Numbered from the stretch's first letter, positions 52,019-60,418 are shown. The stretch: 64,000 bases of DNA from an uncultured Anaerolineae bacterium (GCA_905479495.1 CAJQMR010000007.1:62001-126000); one strand, 5' to 3'. Numbers and translations are program-made. The notes: generated by a model from the sequence alone, not told the origin.

Positions 52019-52282
52019 TTGAAACAAGATAAACAACAAACCAGTGTCCCTACCACTGTGGCACTTGTCGTAAGTCAAGTTGGTTGTGTCTCTGTCCTCA
52101 TTATTGGTCTTGCCTTGGGCGCAGGCTTGTTACTTAACGAATTCCTGGGTACTCAAATATTTACAGTGTTGTTTATATTAGGTAGCTTCCCACTTGTCTT
52201 GTACTTGACAATGCGGGTAGCAATCCGTGCACAACGTCAATTGACGAGTGCCTCTTCTACGGAGGAAGAAAATAAGGTATGA
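52019..52282 (+). CDS. AtpZ/AtpI-like ATP synthase accessory protein
   Basis: 87 residues with two membrane helices (about 18-40 and 45-65) joined by a short loop (L-N-E-F-L-G-T) and a polar tail, matching the small AtpZ/AtpI group encoded before subunit a, thought to help c-ring assembly or Mg transport. The start is a TTG at 52019 with GAGG four bases upstream. It overlaps atpB by four bases (ATGA). Confidence 0.75.
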   Translation: MKQDKQQTSVPTTVALVVSQVGCVSVLIIGLALGAGLLLNEFLGTQIFTVLFILGSFPLVLYLTMRVAIRAQRQLTSASSTEEENKV

Positions 52283-53370
52283 AAAAACGGTATGTCATCT
52301 ACCTTTCTCTGCTTGGGTTAATAGCCCTTCAGATTTTTGCTCCCCCTGCTCTACCCGTTATTCAGCTGCCGGGTGAAGTTGTTTTTCGCTGGTCAGAGGG
52401 TAGAGAGTTTCTCAATGGATGGTTTGCAGCTGGTATTACCAACACGTTCATTGGTTCTGTGTTGGCAGCGATTATTGTGCTGATTATTGCCTTCGCTGCT
52501 AGAGCTCGTTCCCGAACGGCCGAAGAAGTTCCCACTGGTTTCTACAACTTCATTGAAATGATCATTGAGTTGGCTTATGGCTATGTGGAAGGTTCTGTTG
52601 GCAAGTGGGCCAAAACGTTTTTCCCTTTCTTTATGACCTTCATTTTATGGATTGTCATTGCCAACTGGATGGAATTGGTTCCCGGTGTAGACGCTATTGG
52701 TAAATGGGAAACTTCCGGTGAGTTGGCTCTTCATGCAGCTGAATTGGAAACTGGTCACCATCTTGAAGGTGAAGAAGCTGAGCAAATTGAAGAAGCGGCT
52801 CTGGAAGCGAACAGTTTAGGGTTGCGTTCCTGGCCTTTCTTGTTGGCTGGTAGCCAAGCGGATGAAGAAGCTCCCCTGGGTGAAGAGGTTCATCATGTAC
52901 CTACAGGGAAAAACCCGGAAGCCGCTGACTGGACCATTGTGCCCTATGTTCGTGCGGCCGCAACCGATCTGAACTTCACACTGGCTCTAGCCATTATTTC
53001 TGTTGTCATGACACAATATTATGGCATGAAGGCGCAAGGTGGGAAGTATTGGTTAAAATTCTTCCCCTTCTATTCCGGCAAGGGTGATGAAATTGCCAAA
53101 AACCCGCTGGCCATTATGGACATTGGTGTGGGGCTTCTGGAGTTCATCAGTGAAATCTTCAAGATAGTCTCGTTTGCCTTCCGGCTTTTGGGTAACATCT
53201 TTGCCGGGCAGGTTTTGCTATTTGTGATTGCTTCACTACTGCCAATTGCAAACTTGTTGTTCTGGCATCTTGAATTTGGTGTGGGTTTGTTGCAAGGTGT
53301 GGTATTTGCCTTGTTAACCTTAACCTTTATGAAGGGTGCTACAGAATCGCATCATGGTGAAGAGCACTAA
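52279..53370 (+). CDS. atpB: ATP synthase Fo subunit a
   Basis: 363 residues, with the a-subunit core helices. The essential Arg is in F-R-L-L-G-N-I-F-A-G, with a preceding E-I-F-K-I-V-S-F-A and a following F-M-K-G-A near the end. An acidic, hydrophilic insert of about 85 residues (140-225, rich in Glu/His) lies after the W-M-E-L-V-P-G-V-D helix, unlike standard a subunits. The start overlaps the accessory gene. Confidence 0.93.
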   Translation: MKKRYVIYLSLLGLIALQIFAPPALPVIQLPGEVVFRWSEGREFLNGWFAAGITNTFIGSVLAAIIVLIIAFAARARSRTAEEVPTGFYNFIEMIIELAYGYVEGSVGKWAKTFFPFFMTFILWIVIANWMELVPGVDAIGKWETSGELALHAAELETGHHLEGEEAEQIEEAALEANSLGLRSWPFLLAGSQADEEAPLGEEVHHVPTGKNPEAADWTIVPYVRAAATDLNFTLALAIISVVMTQYYGMKAQGGKYWLKFFPFYSGKGDEIAKNPLAIMDIGVGLLEFISEIFKIVSFAFRLLGNIFAGQVLLFVIASLLPIANLLFWHLEFGVGLLQGVVFALLTLTFMKGATESHHGEEH

Positions 53371-53384
53371 GGAGTAATCCTTAG
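53367..53384 (+). other. small stem-loop between atpB and atpE
   Basis: CTAAGGA and TCCTTAG enclose a GTAA (GNRA) tetraloop directly at the atpB stop. Intercistronic stems like this can protect the downstream c-subunit message, which is needed in excess. Confidence 0.5.
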
Positions 53385-53470
53385 GGTCTGAAGAATTGTT
53401 TTATAAACGACGGCTTTTTAAGCCATTTCAATAAAGTAAAAAACACAAACATGTTTGGAGGATATACATC

Positions 53471-53719
53471 ATGGATTTAGCAGCAGCTCAAGCAATTGCT
53501 GAAGGTCTGAAATTTCTTGGTGCAGGTTTGGCCATGACAGGTGCTATTGGTGCCGGTGCTGGTGTAGGTATTGTTGTGGGTGGGGCTGTACAGGGTATTG
53601 CTCGGAACCCAGATGCGGCCGGTACAATTACGGGTAACATGATTTTGGGTGTGGCTCTGGCGGAAGCGGTAGCTATTTATGCTCTGGTTGTCGCCCTGAT
53701 TCTGATCTTTGTTGCTTAA
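53471..53719 (+). CDS. atpE: ATP synthase Fo subunit c
   Basis: 82 residues, two helices joined by the polar loop R-N-P-D-A-A. Helix 1 has the Gly-repeat [11 protein letters not shown]. The ion-binding carboxylate is E65 in A-L-A-E-A-V-A-I-Y, and the surrounding residues look proton- rather than sodium-specific. A strong TTGGAGGATATACATC ribosome site precedes the ATG, in keeping with high expression. Confidence 0.95.
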   Translation: MDLAAAQAIAEGLKFLGAGLAMTGAIGAGAGVGIVVGGAVQGIARNPDAAGTITGNMILGVALAEAVAIYALVVALILIFVA

Positions 53720-53776
53720 TAATTGGAAGATTCATTGCCTGTTACAAAGACAAGGATGGATTAGGAGAGAATATAA

Positions 53777-54481
53777 ATGGACGCATTAGGTATTAATTTA
53801 GGCTACATCTTGATGCAGATTCTTCTCTTCATCATTTTGTTTATGGTTTTGCGTGGTTATTTGTATAACCCCATCATCAACAATTTGGAAGAGCGGAAAA
53901 CAAAGATTGCTAAAGGTTTAGAAGATGCCCGGCAGGCTGCCATTGCTCGCGACAGTGCGGATGCAGAGGCCAAAAAGATCATGGATGCAGCACGAGCTGA
54001 AGCGGCTCAGCAGCGTATTGATGCCACGGCTCAGGCTGAGGAAGCGGCTAACAGCATCCAAGCGCAGGCCAAACAGGAAGCTGCAGAAATTGTGGCCGCG
54101 GCACGGGAAGAGGCTGAAGAAGAACGGAACGCGATTATGGCCGGTGCCCGTGGGCAGATTGCTTCAATTGCTATTGCGGCAGCGAATAAGCTGGTTGGTG
54201 AATCGATGGATGAGAGCCGTCAGCGTGCTATTATTGCTGACTTCTTTGCCAAGGTTCCGGCAGATGCAGCGACATTGTCTGGCACTTCGGGTGATGTTAC
54301 CAGCGCTGTGCCTTTGACAGATGCTGAGCAGACAGAAGTAAAGAAGACACTGAATTTAGAACAGGTAACCTTTAAGGTGAACCCTAGTATTTTAGGCGGC
54401 CTGATTATACGCGTGGGCGACAAGGTTGTGGATAGCAGTGTTGCTTCCCGTATGACTGCCATGCGTGATTCTTTGCAATAA
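53777..54481 (+). CDS. atpF: ATP synthase subunit b fused to a delta C-terminal domain
   Basis: 234 residues. An N-terminal membrane helix (10-28) and a long Ala/Glu/Arg coiled coil (about 30-160) are the b subunit. Residues about 175-234 (V-P-L-T-D-A-E-Q-T-E-V, then N-P-S-I-L-G-G-L-I-I-R-V-G-D-K-V-V-D-S-S-V) are the C-terminal domain of delta, without the N-terminal delta helices. The normal order would continue with atpH and atpA, but the gene is followed by a terminator, so F1 genes lie elsewhere. A GGAGAGAATATAA ribosome site precedes the ATG. Confidence 0.9.
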   Translation: MDALGINLGYILMQILLFIILFMVLRGYLYNPIINNLEERKTKIAKGLEDARQAAIARDSADAEAKKIMDAARAEAAQQRIDATAQAEEAANSIQAQAKQEAAEIVAAAREEAEEERNAIMAGARGQIASIAIAAANKLVGESMDESRQRAIIADFFAKVPADAATLSGTSGDVTSAVPLTDAEQTEVKKTLNLEQVTFKVNPSILGGLIIRVGDKVVDSSVASRMTAMRDSLQ

Positions 54482-54585
54482 GCACTCTTTTTGAGGACAA
54501 CCCTCGTTAAGGTGTGAGAAGCGTGCGGCGTTGTTTGGAGCTGCATGAATGGGCCGTTGAGAAACGGCCGTAACTTAATAAGCCG

Positions 54586-54617
54586 AAAAAAAAGCCAGGG
54601 TTTTCCCTGGCTTTTTT
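54586..54617. terminator. bidirectional terminator between atpF and AIM24 genes
   Basis: AAAAAAGCCAGGG and CCCTGGCTTTTTT form a 13-bp stem with a 4-base loop and T runs on both strands, between two convergent genes. Confidence 0.92.
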
Positions 54618-54627
54618 CTTGATTGTG

Positions 54628-55311
54628 TTAGCTCGTTTTCATAGGCATATATTGCATCAATTTGGAAGCCAGATTCGATAGCGGCAAGCTTTGCAGCCAG
54701 ATGCGGCCTGGGCCAGTCAGCGTAGCCAGGAAAAGCCCTTCGCCACCAAATAGCATATTCTTGACGCCCTTAACACGTTGAATGTCGTAGTTGACTGATG
54801 GTTCGTACATGGCAATATGGCCCGGATCAACCTGCATGGTTTCACCGGGTTGCAAGGTGTATTCGCGTACTTCACCAGCAATTTCTACCCAGGCCAAACC
54901 GGGGCCGGTAATCTTTTGCAGAATGAACCCCTCGCCGCCGAACAGCCCGCTGCCCAACTTGCGTCGGAAATGTATTTCCAACGTAACAGAATCCTCAGCC
55001 ACCATAAAGGCATCTTTTTGGCAAATGCGGCTCTCGCCACTGCCCAAGGGGACGGGGACGATGGAGCCAGGCGCTTCTGGGGTAAAGGTAACCATGCTTT
55101 GGCCCCCTTTGCAAGTGTACGTGGTCAGGAAGAGGGATTCGCCAGAGAGGCTGCGGGCGAGTCCTTTGAGCAAACCGCCGCGCGTGTTTGTAGACATTTC
55201 GACGTTTCCTTTCATCCAGGCCATGCCACCAGATTCGGTGAAGAGAGATTCGCCGCTGTCCAGGTAGACATCCAGCGTTTGTAAGGTCGTGCCGTTTATT
55301 TCGTAACGCAT
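54628..55311 (-). CDS. AIM24/TIGR00266-family protein
   Basis: 227 residues of beta-rich AIM24-like fold: Y-E-I-N-G-T-T-L-Q near the start, G-G-L-L-K-G-L-A-R-S-L-S-G-E-S-L-F, G-G-E-G-F-I-L-Q-K-I-T-G and G-G-E-G-L-F-L-A-T-L-T-G-P-G. The family is widespread with no known enzyme activity. The ATG at 55309-55311 has AGGAG just upstream; a longer frame starting at 55641 runs into the region shared with the divergent phosphatase gene and is not credible. Confidence 0.9.
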   Translation of the reverse strand: MRYEINGTTLQTLDVYLDSGESLFTESGGMAWMKGNVEMSTNTRGGLLKGLARSLSGESLFLTTYTCKGGQSMVTFTPEAPGSIVPVPLGSGESRICQKDAFMVAEDSVTLEIHFRRKLGSGLFGGEGFILQKITGPGLAWVEIAGEVREYTLQPGETMQVDPGHIAMYEPSVNYDIQRVKGVKNMLFGGEGLFLATLTGPGRIWLQSLPLSNLASKLMQYMPMKTS

Positions 55312-55409
55312 TTTGAAACTCCTTATTGATGAGCCAATTGATTGTTTCTGTACAAAATGATTTTGCTGCCTAAAATTATAGCAAATCTGAAAGGTTAAAG
55401 AGTGATTTG

Positions 55410-56669
55410 ATGAACGTAAAAGATGCCAAAAAGTTAAATTTACCTGTGCCAGAAGCGTTTTGTTTACCCAATTATGATGAAGGATCGATTGCCAATGTGC
55501 CGGCAACGGTGGCGCAGTTGCTTGGGGCGCGGATTCGTGGGCTGTCTGGATTGCCAGAACCCTTGTGGCAGCCATTGGGTGACGTGAAGCGGGTGGTGTT
55601 GCTAACGCTGGATGGATTTGGCTGGAATTTATTTCAGGCAAGACAGGCGTTGCTAACGGCCGTTTCCCACAAAGCTACCATCACTGGCCAACTGACTTCT
55701 ATTTTTCCCTCCACGACCGTGGCCGCGCTTAGCAGCCTGTGGACCGGGTCTGCCCCGGCACAGCATGGGTTGGTGGGGCTGCGGTTGTTTTTCCCCGAAT
55801 TTGCCGTTTCTGCCGGGATGCTCGATTTTTCGCCGCTGTTTTTCAAGGCACGGGATGCCCTGGTCGATGCCGGGCTGGATCCCCAAACGTTTTTGCAGCA
55901 TCCTGGCGTAGGCGAGCAGTTAGCCGCTGCCGGGATTCCTACCTTTGCCTTTAAGGGGTACGAAATTGTCGATTCCGTGTTGAGCAAGATGCACGGGCGT
56001 GGGGTGGCAGAATCGTTTGGCGTAATGAGCTTTGCCGACATGCTGGTGCAGATGCGGGAACTGCTCGATAAGCGGGCTGGTGAATCGTTGTTTATCAATG
56101 CTTACTGGCCGTCGATCGATACCTTGAGTCATTATCACACCTGGCAGGGAACGGCCGTTTCTGCTGAGGTTCGCGCCATTTTTTACCAGCTGCAAACCGA
56201 GTTTCTGGATGCCCTGACTGACGCGGCTCGCCAGGACACCGCTTTCTTCATTGTGGCCGATCATGGGCAGGAATTGACGCCCGTTTCCCAGCAAATTTTT
56301 CTGTCCAGTCATCCCCAGTTGGAACAAATGCTGTTTATGCGGCCGACGGGTGAACCGCGCGTCCTCTATTTGTACACCAAACATGGCTGCCATCAGGCTG
56401 CTATTGAGTACATCAATACACATTTGGGCGAGGCGATGACGGCCGTTTCCACCCAAGAGGCGCTTCATGCCGGACTTTTTGGGCCAGAACCGTTTGCCGC
56501 CAATGTGGCGGATCGACTGGGCGATGTGGTGGTTATTATGCGTGGGGGGTATACGCTGTTTAGCGAAGCTGAGCGGCCCAAAGCGCACAAAATGATTGGG
56601 CGGCATGGTGGCATGAGCTACGCTGAAATGCAGGTGCCCTGGTTGGGCTTCCGCCTGGATGGTTGGTAG
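55410..56669 (+). CDS. alkaline-phosphatase-superfamily (NPP-type) phosphodiesterase
   Basis: 419 residues. The nucleotide pyrophosphatase/phosphodiesterase pattern is visible: L-L-T-L-D-G-F-G (first metal Asp), catalytic Thr in F-P-S-T-T-V-A-A-L, W-P-S-I-D-T-L-S-H-Y-H and V-A-D-H-G-Q-E for the second metal, and G-R-H-G-G near the end. No signal peptide, so probably cytosolic. Substrate could be a nucleotide or phospholipid-type diester; unknown. The ATG at 55410 is preferred over a TTG just upstream. It diverges from the AIM24 gene. Confidence 0.9.
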   Translation: MNVKDAKKLNLPVPEAFCLPNYDEGSIANVPATVAQLLGARIRGLSGLPEPLWQPLGDVKRVVLLTLDGFGWNLFQARQALLTAVSHKATITGQLTSIFPSTTVAALSSLWTGSAPAQHGLVGLRLFFPEFAVSAGMLDFSPLFFKARDALVDAGLDPQTFLQHPGVGEQLAAAGIPTFAFKGYEIVDSVLSKMHGRGVAESFGVMSFADMLVQMRELLDKRAGESLFINAYWPSIDTLSHYHTWQGTAVSAEVRAIFYQLQTEFLDALTDAARQDTAFFIVADHGQELTPVSQQIFLSSHPQLEQMLFMRPTGEPRVLYLYTKHGCHQAAIEYINTHLGEAMTAVSTQEALHAGLFGPEPFAANVADRLGDVVVIMRGGYTLFSEAERPKAHKMIGRHGGMSYAEMQVPWLGFRLDGW

Positions 56670-56762
56670 ATTTGGGGCAAATGTGCCTTGCTTGACAGCA
56701 ATCCACAGTTTAGATAGCATCCGACTGCTGCTGAAAGCAGTAAACGTAAATGAAGCAACTAA

Positions 56763-56816
56763 TATTTCCCCGGAAACTGTTTGAGAGCTTGGCTGTTGGA
56801 GCGTTTTCGGGGAAAT
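56763..56816 (+). repeat. TTTCCCC-GGAAAC leader hairpin, copy 2
   Basis: ATTTCCCCGGAAACTGTT and TTTTCGGGGAAAT are the arms. The copy at 32711-32767 (minus strand) shares the first 18 bases almost exactly and also precedes a membrane-protein gene in the same orientation. It sits 46 bases before the phosphatidyltransferase start. Confidence 0.75.
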
Positions 56817-56862
56817 GATAAAAAGAGAAAATGTCCGGATTGTTGGGACGATGTGAGCATCT

Positions 56863-57513
56863 ATGGATACTAAAACTGTTCCCCCAGTAAAAGAACGAAA
56901 AACATTGACCGACTTTATGCGGGCGAATACCAAATTTATCATCGATCCCGTGGTGACTTATTTGGCACGTTACCGCTTTTCACCCGATGCGCTGACCGTT
57001 GTTGGCATGCTGTCCCATTTTTTATTTGCCTGGCTTATTGCCGAAGGCCACATGACCTGGGCCGCAGTAGCCATTTTTGCCATTGCCCCGCTGGATGCAT
57101 TTGATGGGGCGCTGGCCCGCAAATTGGGTCGTAAACAGGGTGGCTTTGGCGCGTTTTTGGATTCCACGCTGGACCGGCTGGCAGAAATTATTTTGTTTGG
57201 CGGCTTTATTCTGTTTTACGTGAATGAGGAAAATGCCCTCATGCTGGGCATCGCTTATCTGGCTATTACCGGATCGATTATGGTGAGCTATGCTCGCGCC
57301 AGGGCCGAGGCGCTAGGATACAATTGCAAAGTGGGCATCGCCAGCCGCGTTGAGCGGTATTTTGTGATGATTGGCTTTCTCTTTTTCAATTTGCCTGATG
57401 TCGCTCTGATTATTTTGGCAGCGGCTACTTACATCACTCTGGGGCAGCGTATGTACCACGTCTGGCTGCAAGCATACCCGGCTGGGGAAGAGGCACGGGC
57501 CAGTAATGAGTAA
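56863..57513 (+). CDS. CDP-alcohol phosphatidyltransferase
   Basis: 216 residues, about six membrane helices. The family active-site motif is complete: D-A-F-D-G-A-L-A-R, eight residues, G-A-F-L-D-S-T-L-D (about 86-112), binding the metal and CDP-alcohol. Product could be phosphatidylglycerolphosphate, phosphatidylinositol-phosphate or another phospholipid; not resolvable here. It overlaps the start of lgt by eight bases, so membrane-lipid and lipoprotein genes are coupled. Confidence 0.93.
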   Translation: MDTKTVPPVKERKTLTDFMRANTKFIIDPVVTYLARYRFSPDALTVVGMLSHFLFAWLIAEGHMTWAAVAIFAIAPLDAFDGALARKLGRKQGGFGAFLDSTLDRLAEIILFGGFILFYVNEENALMLGIAYLAITGSIMVSYARARAEALGYNCKVGIASRVERYFVMIGFLFFNLPDVALIILAAATYITLGQRMYHVWLQAYPAGEEARASNE

Positions 57514-58714
57514 GGCCACAGATGCTCAATTGAAGTTGCTGCGTCGCCCCAAAATTGAGCCCTATTGGATTATCATCGTCTTGTGGGTGGCTGCGCTTGC
57601 TGTGCTGTTTGGTTACCATATGTGGACCAATAAGATGCCCAGTTCAGAAGCATTTTCGCTGCTGGGTTTGCCGGTGTACTGGTACGGCATTTTGATTGTT
57701 GGGGGGATTGGTCTGGGCGCATTTGTGGTGTCCCGGCTGGCCTGGGAACGATGGCGGCGCGCTTTTTTGATGGTTGTACCAGATGAATTGATGATGATGC
57801 CGATAACGGCCGTTTCCCTTCCTGAATCACTCCAAAGCAAACTCAACAAACAAAACGTGCAAACCGTAGGTGAACTCTTGCTGCTGTGGGGCAGTGACCC
57901 GCGTAACCTGCGCCTCAAAAATGACGAACAGACAGATGTGCAAACCGCTTTGGCTGACTTGCCAGACGTTGACCCCACCTGGTTGGAGGATGCCCCGTGG
58001 CGTATTTGGAATCCTGATTTTGTCTGGAACGGCATCATCATTTGCCTGATTTTGGGGCTGATTGGCGCGCGGCTGTACCATGTGTTCACGCCGTCGCCCA
58101 GCATGGCGGCGCTGGGGATTGAGTCGGCGCGTGATTACTTTGCCAATCCGCAGATGTTGTTTAATTTGCGCAATGGGGGGCTGGGCATTTATGGCGGTCT
58201 GGCTGGTGGTGCGCTGGGGCTATTTTACTTTACCTGGCGTAACCGGCTGCCGCTGCTGCCCTGGGCAGACATGGCCGCTGTGGGTGTGGCCTTGGGGCAG
58301 GGGTTTGGCCGTTGGGGCAACTTTATGAACCAGGAACTATACGGCCGTCCCACCAATGTTCCCTGGGCTGTCTACATCGATCCAGTCCACCGGCTGCAAT
58401 CGTTTGCTGACTTTGGCTACTTCCATCCCGCCTTTTTGTACGAATCGCTGTGGAACTTCCTCACCTTTGGCTTGCTGATGCTCCTGTGGCGGCGGCGGCA
58501 AAAATTATTAGCGGGGGAGATGACGGCCGTTTACCTGATCATGTATGCCATTGGTCGGACGCTGTTGGAAACGGTTCGCCTGGACAGCCGCGTCGTGTCG
58601 CTGGGCAATATGCAGTTGCCGCTGGCCTGGGCCACGCTTGTTTCTCTGGTGGTGGCGCTGAGTATGGTTCTGTGGATTGTGATTCGACGCTGGCGAGCTA
58701 GCGCAAATTCATGA
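57506..58714 (+). CDS. lgt: prolipoprotein diacylglyceryl transferase with inserted helix-hairpin-helix-like region
   Basis: 402 residues, about 110 longer than typical Lgt. Lgt hallmarks: V-Y-W-Y-G-I-L-I-V near residue 57, G-A-R-L-Y-H-V, N-G-G-L-G-I-Y-G-G-L-A-G-G, and the active-site G-R-W-G-N-F-M-N-Q-E-L-Y-G-R-P-T. Between the second and third membrane helices (about 90-165) is an insert whose residues 105-151 (L-P-E-S-L-Q-S-K-L-N-K-Q-N-V-Q-T, then V-G-E-L-L) resemble the RNA polymerase alpha C-terminal HhH fold. It transfers diacylglycerol to lipobox Cys residues, for example on the two lipoproteins in this window. Confidence 0.93.
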   Translation: MSKATDAQLKLLRRPKIEPYWIIIVLWVAALAVLFGYHMWTNKMPSSEAFSLLGLPVYWYGILIVGGIGLGAFVVSRLAWERWRRAFLMVVPDELMMMPITAVSLPESLQSKLNKQNVQTVGELLLLWGSDPRNLRLKNDEQTDVQTALADLPDVDPTWLEDAPWRIWNPDFVWNGIIICLILGLIGARLYHVFTPSPSMAALGIESARDYFANPQMLFNLRNGGLGIYGGLAGGALGLFYFTWRNRLPLLPWADMAAVGVALGQGFGRWGNFMNQELYGRPTNVPWAVYIDPVHRLQSFADFGYFHPAFLYESLWNFLTFGLLMLLWRRRQKLLAGEMTAVYLIMYAIGRTLLETVRLDSRVVSLGNMQLPLAWATLVSLVVALSMVLWIVIRRWRASANS

Positions 58715-59511
58715 GACAAGAAACGTTAGCTTCTATTGAGGCAAATATACGGGATGTGGGTCGCCAAGAGCGGGTGGTGGTGGAACGGCCGTATTTCCAC
58801 ATCTTCATCTCCCCGCAAACCCTGGACCATCTCACCTTTGCCACGCCGCTGCCGGGGGAACCGGCCGACTGGACGGAGGCGGTGGCTGATATGGCGGCCG
58901 TTTTTACTCAGCACGGCAAACGGCCGCGCTTGGAATTCATTGCCGATCTGCACCCCAACCTGGCAGCGGCGCTGGAGCGGGCCGGGCTGGTGTGTGAACG
59001 GCGCGATCCGGTGATGGTGTTACAAACGGCCGAATTGGCTCCAGCCCCAAAACCACAACCGCAAATGGTTTATCGGCGGCTTACGGCCGAAAACGAAACG
59101 CTGCTCCAGGCACATTTAACCCAGCAAAGCATTGCCTACGGCGGCAGTGGCGAGGATGAAGATGCGTTGGGCTGGCTGCCAAATTTACAGCGCGGCCTGA
59201 CAACGGGTTCGGTCATGGGTGCAGTATTTGAGCAAGCGACCCAGCTTCAGCAGGGGGGCGAACTGCTGTCCGGTGCAGTCATCCAGATGGGGGCAGGGCC
59301 GGGCGAACTGGCTGGCGTGTGGACAGCACCCCAATGGCGGGGGCGTGGCCTGGCGTTTGCCCTGTGCCAGCAGCTTTTGGCGGAGTATGCTGCTTTGGGC
59401 CACAAAACCTGCTGGCTTTCCGCCGCAGAAGGCGCTCAGCGTCTCTATGAAAAGCTGGGGTTTGTTTGCGTAGGTACGCAGCTCAACTATGGCGGGATGC
59501 TTGAAAAATAG
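58711..59511 (+). CDS. GNAT-family N-acetyltransferase
   Basis: 266 residues. The C-terminal half (about 125-266) is a GNAT domain: G-V-W-T-A-P-Q-W-R-G-R-G-L-A-F-A-L-C is the acetyl-CoA loop (Q/R-x-x-G-x-G/A) and Y-E-K-L-G-F-V-C-V-G is the last strand. The N-terminal half has a weaker GNAT-like look, so it could be a tandem protein with a degenerate first domain. Substrate unknown. The ATG overlaps the lgt stop by four bases (ATGA), so the lgt transcript probably includes it. Confidence 0.87.
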   Translation: MRQETLASIEANIRDVGRQERVVVERPYFHIFISPQTLDHLTFATPLPGEPADWTEAVADMAAVFTQHGKRPRLEFIADLHPNLAAALERAGLVCERRDPVMVLQTAELAPAPKPQPQMVYRRLTAENETLLQAHLTQQSIAYGGSGEDEDALGWLPNLQRGLTTGSVMGAVFEQATQLQQGGELLSGAVIQMGAGPGELAGVWTAPQWRGRGLAFALCQQLLAEYAALGHKTCWLSAAEGAQRLYEKLGFVCVGTQLNYGGMLEK

Positions 59512-59515
59512 GAAA

Positions 59516-59554
59516 TTGACAAGCCGGGCAAGCGTGTATTACAATTTGTAATAC
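59516..59554 (+). promoter_or_regulatory. promoter with palindromic operator for the toxin-antitoxin pair
   Basis: TTGACA (59516-59521), 18 bases, TACAAT (59540-59545). The -10 falls inside GTATTAC-AATTT-GTAATAC (59536-59554), a perfect 7-bp inverted repeat. This is the layout expected for autorepression by a ribbon-helix-helix antitoxin. Confidence 0.75.
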
Positions 59555-59578
59555 ATCTATTCATTCAGGAGATTGTGT

Positions 59579-59818
59579 ATGATTACTTTACGGTTGGACC
59601 CACAGCTTGAACAATCAATTAATGAGTTTGCCCGGCAAATGGGTGTGAGCCGATCAGAATTGATCAGAAGAAGCATTGCCGAATATATCGATAAATTAGA
59701 AAAGCCATCTGCCTGGGAGTTGGGCAAAGATGTTTTTGGTAAATATGCCAGCGAAAACAGCAATTTAGCTGCAGATCGAAAAAAGCTGGTTAAGGAAATT
59801 ATCGAAGCAAAACGATGA
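59579..59818 (+). CDS. ribbon-helix-helix antitoxin
   Basis: 79 residues. The N-terminal ribbon I-T-L-R-L-D-P and helices (E-Q-S-I-N-E-F-A-R-Q-M-G-V-S-R-S-E-L-I-R-R) form a CopG/Arc-type DNA-binding domain. The C-terminal 30 residues (A-W-E-L-G-K-D-V-F-G) would wrap the toxin. AGGAG is eight bases upstream of the ATG at 59579. It overlaps the PIN gene by four bases. Confidence 0.9.
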   Translation: MITLRLDPQLEQSINEFARQMGVSRSELIRRSIAEYIDKLEKPSAWELGKDVFGKYASENSNLAADRKKLVKEIIEAKR

Positions 59819-60225
59819 ACAGAATTTTGATTGATTCTGGTCCGTTGATCGCCCTATTTAATGGAAATGATACATATCATGCCGCCTCTGTCGCGTTCAT
59901 TCGGGCAAATCAAAGCGAGTTGGTCTCAACAATCGCTTCGCTTACAGAAACGCTGCATTTGTTAAATTTCAGTCGGAAGGCGCAGATAGATTTCTTGGAG
60001 TGGGTGTCTGCTGCGGCTGTTACCATCGAGCCGATAGAAAATGCTGATTTGCCAAGAATTATAGAACTTACAAAAAAATACGCTGATTTGCCGATGGATT
60101 TTGCCGACGCCTGTCTGGTCTTTTTGGCCGAAAAGCTGGATATTGATACGATTGCCACCATAGATAGAGATTTTGATGTATACCGAATAGAAGGGAAACG
60201 GCCGTTTACAATCCTCATCAAATAA
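59815..60225 (+). CDS. PIN-domain ribonuclease toxin, VapC-like
   Basis: 136 residues of PIN fold. Acidic active-site candidates: D in L-I-D-S-G-P, E in L-T-E-T-L, D in M-D-F-A-D-A and D in I-D-R-D-F. Such toxins cleave tRNA or rRNA when freed from the antitoxin encoded immediately upstream. Together they form a compact type II toxin-antitoxin module, probably horizontally acquired; codon use is AT-richer than neighbours and the octamer occurs only near its very end. Confidence 0.9.
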   Translation: MNRILIDSGPLIALFNGNDTYHAASVAFIRANQSELVSTIASLTETLHLLNFSRKAQIDFLEWVSAAAVTIEPIENADLPRIIELTKKYADLPMDFADACLVFLAEKLDIDTIATIDRDFDVYRIEGKRPFTILIK

Positions 60226-60418
60226 GTTCCTCATTCTTAATTACCTGAACCGCCAATGAAAAAATTGATAACAGGTCTCTTTTCCCAGTGAAAATGGGGC
60301 ATATTCATTTACAATGTCACAATTCTTCTTAGAATGGTGTTTAGCAAATCAAAGAGAGTTTACAAGAAATGCGTTTGGGCTGTGATTTGCTTTAAGCTAG
60401 AGGGGCAAGGAACAAACC

